From NCBI GenBank assembly GCA_003170035.1, contig PMZX01000388.1:1-5290 (forward strand): 5,290 nt of DNA, in the 5' to 3' direction. Below, piece by piece: positions 1 through 5,290 of this stretch. This DNA is from Myxococcales bacterium (GTDB lineage: Bacteria; Myxococcota_A; Polyangia; Fen-1088). Position numbers and translations under genes: made by a program. Position 1 is the first letter of the stretch; every line of letters starts with the position of its first letter. The notes under the pieces are model-generated. The model saw nothing but the letters and a program-made list of their open reading frames with translations, made no database searches and had not been told where the DNA came from.

Positions 1-722
1 TCCTTCTTTCGCTTGGCTTGCGCGAATACCACGCCGGCCACGGGAATCCGGGTGGCCACCGCGTTGGCCGTGGGCTTCACCGTGGTTGGCCCCTTGTTGA
101 TGGTCTGCTTGGGCACGTCCTTGGCAGGTGCCGCGGTCTTCGCCGTCTCCCCCATGCGCGTGTTGCCCACGGCAAAGGCCGGCCCCTCCCCTTCGCCTGC
201 GCCCTCGCCCACCGTAGATTCGAAGCTCAAACCCACCACCCGCGCTGGCTGCGCCTTGGGCATCTCCTTGGGCTGTACCTCCGGCTTGGGCAAGGGCGGC
301 TGGCGAACCGCGACCACGCGCTCGGGCTTCACCTCGGGCTCGGGTTCCTTGGGCGGCGGCGGAAGTTCCTTGGGCTTGACCTCACGCACCTCGATGGCCA
401 CTTGCTGGCGCGTGACCGTCTTCTGGTGGCTCAGCCGGCTGATGCCAAAGGCGGTGACCACGAACGCCACGTGCAGGCCCACGGACACCAGCAGCACCAG
501 GATGCCGACCGCCGCGCGCAGCCACGACGGCATACGGTGCAGGCCCCGGTGCGCCCGAAAATCGGACGACAGCGGAACCCGCACATGCGCCATGGCTCGG
601 GCCTGCGCGAACTTGCGCCGACGATTCCTCTTCTCGACAAAGGGATTGCCACGGCGGTGCGGCTCGCGCCGGGATAGTACCGGCCGAGGCTCCTGCGGGC
701 GGGAAGAGGGGCGCCCTGTCAT
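1..722 (-). CDS. tonB: TonB-like energy transducer, 3' end cut by window edge
   Basis: Third gene of an exbB-exbD-tonB operon; 240 codons are visible before the edge. The product should span the inner membrane once and pass energy from ExbB/ExbD to outer-membrane transporters. Numbering from the ATG at 722, a very basic N-terminal region (about 1-66) is followed by a transmembrane helix (about 68-94). That helix carries Ser80-Val-Gly-Leu-His84, the SxxxH motif of TonB (SVCIH in E. coli), which also occurs in TolA. Residues 116-159 are a Pro/Lys/Glu-rich linker, which favours TonB over TolA with its Ala/Lys-rich helix. A Gly/Glu-rich stretch follows (172-180), then GPAFAVGNTRMG (180-191). The C-terminal receptor-binding domain must lie beyond the edge. 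The start is uncertain. The ATG at 722 lies 13 bases after exbD, with a weak GAGAG upstream. The in-frame ATG at 593 would remove 43 Arg-rich residues whose codons are less GC-biased than the rest. Confidence 0.85.
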   Translation of the reverse strand, partial: MTGRPSSRPQEPRPVLSRREPHRRGNPFVEKRNRRRKFAQARAMAHVRVPLSSDFRAHRGLHRMPSWLRAAVGILVLLVSVGLHVAFVVTAFGISRLSHQKTVTRQQVAIEVREVKPKELPPPPKEPEPEVKPERVVAVRQPPLPKPEVQPKEMPKAQPARVVGLSFESTVGEGAGEGEGPAFAVGNTRMGETAKTAAPAKDVPKQTINKGPTTVKPTANAVATRIPVAGVVFAQAKRKK

Positions 723-735
723 GGCGAATCGCTCT

Positions 736-1170
736 CTAGTTGTCCTCGGGCACGGGTGCACGCTCCACATCGAGCGCAAAGGCCGTGACTCCCTTGCGTT
801 TGACCAGATCGATCAGCTCCATCACCCGGCCGTAGACCACACCCTTGTCGGCCGCGATCACCGCCTGCAGCTTGGGATTCGCGTCGTGCTCACGCTTCAC
901 GTGGCTGGCGACCTCGTCCAGGTTGCTCTCCTTGCCGTTGAGCAGCAGCTTGCCGTCCTTGGTGCACACCAGGTTGACCGTCGATTCCACATGCGCGCCG
1001 CCGGTGGCGGCCTTGGGCAGGTTGACCACCATGCTGGCGCGCACGATGGCGGCCGAGGTCAGCATGAAGATGATGAGCAGCACCAGCACGATGTCCACGA
1101 AGGGAATGATGTTGATGCTGGCGAGTGGTCCCTCGTCCTCGCCGTTGCCGTTGCTCAGCGACCTAGCCAT
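736..1170 (-). CDS. exbD: ExbD/TolR family proton-channel subunit
   Basis: Complete 144-residue protein, normal length for ExbD. It should work with ExbB as the stator-like complex that uses the proton gradient to energise TonB. It has a short polar cytoplasmic N-terminus and a single transmembrane helix at about residues 19-40. Before and within that helix is the family signature INIIPFVDIVLVLLIIFMLT, in which Asp26 corresponds to the essential proton-carrying Asp25 of E. coli ExbD. The remainder (about 45-144) is the small periplasmic domain, including 'VIAADKGVVYGRVMELID', typical of the ExbD/TolR fold. The ATG at 1170 starts 9 bases after the exbB stop, and a GGGAG overlapping that stop lies 5-6 bases upstream, so translation is probably coupled. 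Third positions are about 89% G/C (hand count). Sequence alone cannot fully exclude TolR, but the Pro-rich partner downstream points to a TonB system. Confidence 0.95.
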   Translation of the reverse strand: MARSLSNGNGEDEGPLASINIIPFVDIVLVLLIIFMLTSAAIVRASMVVNLPKAATGGAHVESTVNLVCTKDGKLLLNGKESNLDEVASHVKREHDANPKLQAVIAADKGVVYGRVMELIDLVKRKGVTAFALDVERAPVPEDN

Positions 1171-1179
1171 GGCGGCTCC

Positions 1180-1836
<657 letters not shown>

Positions 1837-1840
1837 GACG

Positions 1841-1849
1841 ACCTCAGAT
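1841..1849 (-). promoter_or_regulatory. Ribosome binding site deciding the exbB start
   Basis: On the minus strand TGAGGT lies just before the ATG at 1836, with GAGG ending 5 bases from it. It falls inside the reading frame of the alternative GTG start at 1854, which has no comparable site of its own, so the ATG is preferred. Confidence 0.6.
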
Positions 1850-1869
1850 AACACCGCATGCGGGGATTT

Positions 1870-1929
1870 CTGTCACCCAGCACACCATGACGCAAGCGCG
1901 ATTACGTCGTTCGGCCGCTTCGGTGACAG
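1870..1929. repeat. Spaced inverted repeat in the divergent intergenic region
   Basis: CTGTCACC at 1870-1877 and its exact reverse complement GGTGACAG at 1922-1929 sit between exbB (leftward) and the large membrane-protein gene (rightward). The arm centres are 52 bases apart, close to five turns of B-DNA, so two bound proteins would face the same side. This could be a pair of operator half-sites for a looping regulator. An 8-base match in a 130-base spacer has a roughly one-in-eight chance of arising at random (my rough count), so the support is weak. Confidence 0.25.
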
Positions 1930-1948
1930 CTCGTTGACGATCCGCCTG

Positions 1949-1977
1949 TTGACGGCGCCGCACGGCACACGTAGCGT
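1949..1977 (+). promoter_or_regulatory. Possible sigma70-like promoter for the discoidin/membrane protein gene
   Basis: TTGACG (1949-1954) and TAGCGT (1972-1977) are separated by 17 bases. The -35 element is good (5/6), but the -10 matches only T, A and the last T. Transcription would begin near 1984, almost at the ATG at 1987, giving a leaderless or nearly leaderless message. That fits the absence of a Shine-Dalgarno sequence before that gene. No comparable promoter was found for exbB on the other strand. Confidence 0.25.
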
Positions 1978-1986
1978 TCGCCGGCC

Positions 1987-4389
1987 ATGTGCTCGTCCTC
2001 ACACGCGCCCGTCCCCATGCGAAACTTGCCGAGGCATTTATCGGCGCGCCGCGTTTTCTTCGCAGCGCTGTTCTTGTTGGCAGGCGCCTCCTCCACCATG
2101 GCGCGTGCGGAGCCACAAAACCTCATCGCCGGGAAGCTGCCCATCCGCAGCGAGGGTGTGAAGAACGTCAGTCGACTGACCGACGGCGTGTACGGCAACG
2201 AGGGCGACGAGTGGCTCACCGATGTGACGTCTCGCTTTCTCTCGGCGCGAGCCTTCGTGGAATACGACCTGGGCGGTGAGCGACCGCTTCGTTGCGCCCT
2301 GGCCCAGGCCGATAACAACGACGTGTACATCCTCTCGGGCTCGCTGGACGGCCAGACTTGGCAGTCCCTGTGGCGCGTCGGGGCCGAGAGCGGGGCTGGC
2401 ATGCGGCTGCGCAATCAGAAACTGGAGGCCCGCGCGCGCTATGTGCGGCTCTCCGCCACTGGCGGCGACGCCCTGTACAGCGTGAGCGAGATCGCCCTGT
2501 ACGGCGAGTGCCCAGCCATCTGGCCGCCACCCGAGCTGGTGCGAACCCGCGGCGTGGCAGTGGCCGACACGGTGGTCACCAAGGTCGTGGTCTTCGGGAT
2601 CTTCGCCGCCTTCTTCCTCCTGGTCCATCGCCGAAAAGCAGGGCGGATTCACTACATTCTGATCCTGCCGGCGCTGGCGGCGGGCTGGATGCTAGCCGTG
2701 GAGCTGGGGCGGCTGTACCCCTTTGGCGATCAAGAGCCGTCGTTGCGCGGCTTGCTCGCCGCGCTGGCTGCCTTGCTGGCACTCAAGGAGGCTTTCTTCA
2801 AGGAGGCGGCAGCGCCGCACCGAAAAGTTGTGCTGGGCACCTTGGGCTTCTGCGCGGTCGCGGCCTTTGCCACGTACTACCACTTCGGCACGCCGCAGTT
2901 CTTCGACGAGGCCAAGGGCCGCCGCACCCTCGTTCACACCTGGGCCATGCGCAACGATTTCCCGACGGCGAAGTACTTCCGCGAGTTGCGCTTCGACGGA
3001 TTGTACGTCGCTTCGCTGGCGGCCTACACCGACAATACCCCGGGCTTTTCCCCTGATCGGCTGGCCAGCGTGCGCGTGCGCGATCTGCGCGACAACCAAA
3101 TGCGCACCGGCAGCGAGTTGGCGGATGAGCTGCTCAAGGTGCGAGCGCGCTTCACTCCCGAGCGCTGGCAGGAATTCCGGCGCGACATGAAGTACTTCGC
3201 CGACACCATGGGCGAGGCGGACTACATGGCCAGCCTGCAGGACCACGGCGGCGACGCCACGCCCGCGTGGCTGGTGCCTGCCTATCTCCTCTTCAGCCAC
3301 CTGCCGGCCAGCGAAGGAGTCCTAACAGTCACCGCGCTCATCGATCCGCTGCTGGTGCTGCTCCTGTTCTTCGTCATCGCGCGCACCTTCGGGCTGCGCG
3401 TGATGCTTTACCTGGCCGTGCTGTGGGGGACCAGCGACTTCTACAGCTTCGGTTCCAATTTGATGGGCGCGACGTTGCGCCAGGATTGGCTGGTGGCTCT
3501 CGGGTTCGGGGTCTGCGCCCTGAAATCAGGCCGCCTGGTCTGGGGTGGGGCCTTGCTTGCCTATGCGGGACTGGTGCGCGCCTTCCCCAGCGAGGCGGCC
3601 CTGTTCCTGGCCGTGCCCTTGGTGTGGTTTGCCGTCGACACCTGGCGCGAGCACCGGCGGATGCCCCGGCTGGCGGAGCTTCGCACGGCCCAGCGCCCTG
3701 CTCTGCGCGCGCTGGGCGGCGCGGTCCTATGCGTGGTGGGCGCGCTCCTTCTCACTTCGGTTCTGTTCGGCGTGGGCGACACCTGGGGCGCCTGGCACCA
3801 GAAGACCGAGATCCACGAGAGCAACCCCAGCTCGAACAACCTGGGCTTGCACAACATCGTGGCCTTTCGTTCCGATCTGTCTGCCGCGAGTCTCGCGCAG
3901 AGAAGCACTCCCGACGTTTGGTCCGACTGGGCACGCAACCAGCTTTCGACCTTCTCGGCCCGTGAGCCGCTGTACTACATGGCACTCCTATTCGCGCTCG
4001 CTGTGGCGTTGATCGCGTGCCGGGGGCGCCGCCTGGAGCAAGTGTACCTCACCGGCCTCCTGCTCGTGCCCTTCTATTCGTATATGCCCAACACGTACTT
4101 CCATTTCGTATTTCTCGTGCCGCTGGTCGTGGCGGTAGCCGGAGCCGAGGCCGAACGCAATCGCAGCTTCGCCCTGGTCGTCGTGGTGCTGGCGCTCATG
4201 GCGGTGGGCCAGGCCATCACCTTGGGCGAGCCATGGGCCGACCTGCGCTACACCGACCAGAGCGCCATGCTTCTCCTTGGGTTCGCCCTGATCCTCATCC
4301 ATCTGGCGCGCGAGTCCTGGCGCGCAGCGCCTCTGTGGAAGAAGGAACAGAAGGGCGAAGCAGGAAAGGCGCCAGCCGGCGCGGGCTGA
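1987..4389 (+). CDS. Exported discoidin-like domain plus polytopic membrane protein, function unknown
   Basis: 800 residues from the ATG at 1987. A signal peptide (basic RHLSARR, hydrophobic to about residue 36, probable cleavage after ARA at 39-41) is followed by a discoidin-like F5/8 type C domain at about 45-174. Supporting segments there are LTDG (64-67), AFVEYDLG (89-96), SGSLDGQTWQSLW (117-129), ARYVRL (150-155) and VSEIALYGE (166-174). The rest is polytopic: helices near 195-215, 222-240, 253-270 and 279-298, then a large soluble loop (300-425). A cluster of roughly eight to ten more helices follows (445-775), interrupted by a second loop (about 597-660), and the tail is Lys/Ala-rich. 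Helices alternating with two large loops resemble GT-C glycosyltransferases, and FFDE (305-308) in the first loop is a conceivable acidic site, but I recognise no proven catalytic motif. The discoidin part may bind glycans outside the membrane. The ATG at 2017 also gives a good signal peptide; neither start has a clear ribosome binding site. Confidence 0.8.
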   Translation: MCSSSHAPVPMRNLPRHLSARRVFFAALFLLAGASSTMARAEPQNLIAGKLPIRSEGVKNVSRLTDGVYGNEGDEWLTDVTSRFLSARAFVEYDLGGERPLRCALAQADNNDVYILSGSLDGQTWQSLWRVGAESGAGMRLRNQKLEARARYVRLSATGGDALYSVSEIALYGECPAIWPPPELVRTRGVAVADTVVTKVVVFGIFAAFFLLVHRRKAGRIHYILILPALAAGWMLAVELGRLYPFGDQEPSLRGLLAALAALLALKEAFFKEAAAPHRKVVLGTLGFCAVAAFATYYHFGTPQFFDEAKGRRTLVHTWAMRNDFPTAKYFRELRFDGLYVASLAAYTDNTPGFSPDRLASVRVRDLRDNQMRTGSELADELLKVRARFTPERWQEFRRDMKYFADTMGEADYMASLQDHGGDATPAWLVPAYLLFSHLPASEGVLTVTALIDPLLVLLLFFVIARTFGLRVMLYLAVLWGTSDFYSFGSNLMGATLRQDWLVALGFGVCALKSGRLVWGGALLAYAGLVRAFPSEAALFLAVPLVWFAVDTWREHRRMPRLAELRTAQRPALRALGGAVLCVVGALLLTSVLFGVGDTWGAWHQKTEIHESNPSSNNLGLHNIVAFRSDLSAASLAQRSTPDVWSDWARNQLSTFSAREPLYYMALLFALAVALIACRGRRLEQVYLTGLLLVPFYSYMPNTYFHFVFLVPLVVAVAGAEAERNRSFALVVVVLALMAVGQAITLGEPWADLRYTDQSAMLLLGFALILIHLARESWRAAPLWKKEQKGEAGKAPAGAG

Positions 4390-4427
4390 GCGGATCATCG
4401 GGTAGGGGCGACCTGCGGTCGGCTCAG
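4386..4427 (+). terminator. Weak hairpin between convergent genes, possible terminator
   Basis: The 53-base gap between the membrane-protein gene and the hepT pseudogene holds a CGACC-TGC-GGTCG hairpin (4409-4421). Outer arms CTGAGC (4386-4391) and GCTCAG (4422-4427) could extend it, but with a 17-base bulge on one side. There is no T-run after it on either strand, so an intrinsic terminator is only a guess based on position between convergent genes. Confidence 0.2.
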
Positions 4428-4442
4428 AGCGAGCGAACTTGG

Positions 4443-4799
4443 TCAGCGGCTTGGGGCGCGCTTGGGCTCCAAAATGCTTTCGAGGATCCGGATCAGGTCA
4501 GGCAGGTCAGAGTTGACGGTCGTCCACAAGAGGGAGAGGTCGACGTCGAAGTAGTTGTGGACCAGCCGATTCCTCATCCCAACCATGTCGGCCCAAGGCA
4601 ACTCTGGGTACCTGAGGCGAGTGTCTTCACCGACGCGCGCAGCCGCCTCGCCGACGATCTCCACGCACTTCAACAAGGCAAGCGTCAGTTGCCGGTCCTA
4701 TGAGACATCTGCCTCGACCCGCCCGCGCGCAAACGCCCGTGCCTCGCGCGCAGCCGCCAGCATGTCAGCGAGCCTCAGGGAGTCATCACGCGGCGACAT
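4443..4799 (-). pseudogene. hepT: HepT-like HEPN toxin interrupted by an in-frame amber stop
   Basis: Reading leftward from the ATG at 4799, 33 codons (starting MSPRDDSLRLADML) end at TAG (4698-4700). The same frame then continues for 84 codons to TGA at 4443-4445. Ignoring the stop gives 118 positions, a normal HepT (DUF86) length. The part after the stop contains the family core: LLKCVEIVGEAA (43-54), YPELPW (64-69) and the RX4HXY motif as Arg76-Asn-Arg-Leu-Val-His81-Asn-Tyr83, followed by DLPDLI (98-103). HEPN toxins of this kind are RNases, and the motif Tyr is where the MntA partner attaches AMP. Third-position bias stays high after the stop (about 79% G/C over the whole frame, hand count), so the lesion looks recent. 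The frame overlaps the end of mntA by 14 bases. An ATG at 4805, two codons earlier and with a GAAG 6 bases upstream, is an equally possible start. A C-terminal fragment starting at TTG 4676 would lack the first helix. Confidence 0.85.
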
Positions 4800-5088
4800 A
4801 CTCATTCAAAGCTTCAGCCAGCACCTGATTTCGGAACGAGACATGCAGCTCGGCGGCCGTACGCAGGTCGACCTTGCGGCCCAAAGTCGCAGACAAATCT
4901 CGCGCCATGCGTGCAATGGCCAGATAGCCAACACGCACACCCGGACGAAACTCGACCAGCATGTCCACGTCGCTGTCAGGCCGAAAATCGTCGCGCAAGA
5001 TTGAGCCGAAAAGAGCCAGGCGAGCGATCCCATTCTTGCGGCAGAACTCCGCAACACGATCGTGTGGAATGTCGAGAACGTCCTTCAT
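4786..5088 (-). CDS. mntA: MntA-like minimal nucleotidyltransferase antitoxin
   Basis: Complete 100-residue MNT-fold protein. In characterised MntA/HepT pairs this enzyme transfers AMP to the tyrosine of the toxin's RX4HXY motif and so neutralises it. The nucleotidyltransferase signature is clear: Gly28-Ser29 in LFGSILRDDF, then Ser39-Asp40-Val-Asp42 in SDVDMLVEF, with Asp40 and Asp42 as metal ligands. Asp74 in GRKVDLRT is the likely third acidic residue. The ATG at 5088 is the only plausible in-frame start, as a TGA lies upstream in frame with no ATG or GTG between. No Shine-Dalgarno is well placed; an AAGGG lies about 12-13 bases away. The stop overlaps the start of the toxin frame, the usual translational coupling of such pairs. 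Third positions are only about 65% G/C against about 89% in exbD (hand counts), which suggests acquisition by transfer. Confidence 0.93.
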   Translation of the reverse strand: MKDVLDIPHDRVAEFCRKNGIARLALFGSILRDDFRPDSDVDMLVEFRPGVRVGYLAIARMARDLSATLGRKVDLRTAAELHVSFRNQVLAEALNEYVAA

Positions 5089-5094
5089 GTCGTA

Positions 5095-5122
5095 AGCATA
5101 TCCCTTCAGGCTGGCGCATCAA
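5095..5122 (-). promoter_or_regulatory. Possible promoter of the mntA-hepT operon
   Basis: Read leftward, TTGATG (5122-5117) and TATGCT (5100-5095) are separated by 16 bases; each matches the sigma70 consensus at four of six positions. Transcription would begin near 5088, the first base of the mntA start codon, so the message would be leaderless. That agrees with the lack of a well placed ribosome binding site. Confidence 0.35.
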
Positions 5123-5155
5123 GCTGCCAGGTCACGCCGAACGATCGGCGACGGT

Positions 5156-5184
5156 TTGACGCAAATGGGCCGGGGGTCTACGCT
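5156..5184 (+). promoter_or_regulatory. Possible sigma70-like promoter facing the right edge
   Basis: TTGACG (5156-5161) and TACGCT (5179-5184) are separated by 17 bases. The -35 matches five of six positions; the -10 keeps T, A and the final T, as in many GC-rich genomes. It lies between mntA and a possible downstream start codon, leaving a leader of about 45-50 bases. Confidence 0.35.
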
Positions 5185-5234
5185 GGATATCTGTGCTTTG
5201 TGCAGCATTCACGTCGCGGGACTATGGAGAGCTG

Positions 5235-5290
5235 GTGCGCGTGACCACACGGGAATTTAACCTGGCGAACGTGGGCACTTTTCCAGAGTT
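5235..5290 (+). CDS. Possible start of a gene of unknown function, cut by the right edge
   Basis: A reading frame begins at GTG 5235 or GTG 5241 and stays open to the edge, giving VTTREFNLANVGTFPE from the second start. GGAG at 5226-5229 lies 5 bases before the first GTG and 11 before the second, so the first is better placed. A promoter-like pair upstream supports a real gene. Eighteen codons are too few to recognise a family, and an open stretch this short occurs often by chance in GC-rich DNA. Confidence 0.3.
   Translation, partial: MRVTTREFNLANVGTFPE

Noticed and set aside
431..652. A 73-codon minus-strand frame within tonB
   Set aside because: It is out of frame with the SxxxH membrane helix and Pro-rich linker of the TonB-like protein, and gives an Arg/Trp/Cys-rich translation typical of a shadow frame.
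1837..1986. Fur-type iron box near the exb operon
   Set aside because: No AT-rich GATAATGATAATC-like palindrome is present; the region is GC-rich with only the CTGTCACC/GGTGACAG pair standing out.
4555..5004. A 149-codon plus-strand frame across the toxin-antitoxin pair
   Set aside because: It is antisense to mntA and hepT, which have clear motifs, and its own translation resembles nothing.
5062..5244. A 60-codon plus-strand frame at the right end
   Set aside because: It starts inside mntA, overlaps the promoter-like elements, lacks a ribosome binding site and ends just where a better placed GTG frame begins.

Overview
The window is GC-rich and strongly G/C-biased at third codon positions: about 89% by hand count in exbD. 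Its TonB-like protein has a 'Gly-Leu-Ser-Phe-Glu-Ser-Thr / Gly-Pro-Ala-Phe-Ala-Val-Gly-Asn-Thr-Arg-Met-Gly' segment that I associate from memory with myxobacterial TonB proteins. I therefore infer a Gram-negative proteobacterium-like host, most likely Myxococcota/Deltaproteobacteria. This is moderately confident and was not checked by search.

Left third (1-1836, minus strand): a compact exbB-exbD-tonB operon. ExbB and ExbD form the proton-driven inner-membrane motor, and the TonB-like protein carries its energy across the periplasm to outer-membrane transporters. ExbB and ExbD are complete with their signature residues. The TonB gene runs off the left edge, so its C-terminal receptor-binding domain is not seen.

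Middle (1837-4389): a short divergent intergenic region precedes a large plus-strand gene for an 800-residue protein. It has a signal peptide, a discoidin-like (F5/8 type C) domain and then a polytopic membrane region with two large loops. I cannot name its function. A GT-C-type glycosyltransferase-like architecture is a guess.

Right third (4443-5088, minus strand): a MntA/HepT (MNT/HEPN) toxin-antitoxin module. The antitoxin nucleotidyltransferase is intact. The toxin gene has an in-frame amber stop after codon 33, while the frame, the RX4HXY motif and the codon bias continue intact beyond it. This looks like a recent single-base inactivation of the toxin, a sequencing error, or (less likely) recoding. 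The antitoxin gene has clearly weaker GC3 (about 65% by hand count) than the exb genes, consistent with horizontal acquisition.

Far right (5089-5290): the mntA upstream region, a fair sigma70-like promoter facing right, and the possible first codons of another plus-strand gene cut by the window edge.

I see no wholly new system here. The points most worth a second look are the amber-interrupted toxin beside its intact antitoxin, and the discoidin domain joined to a large membrane protein.
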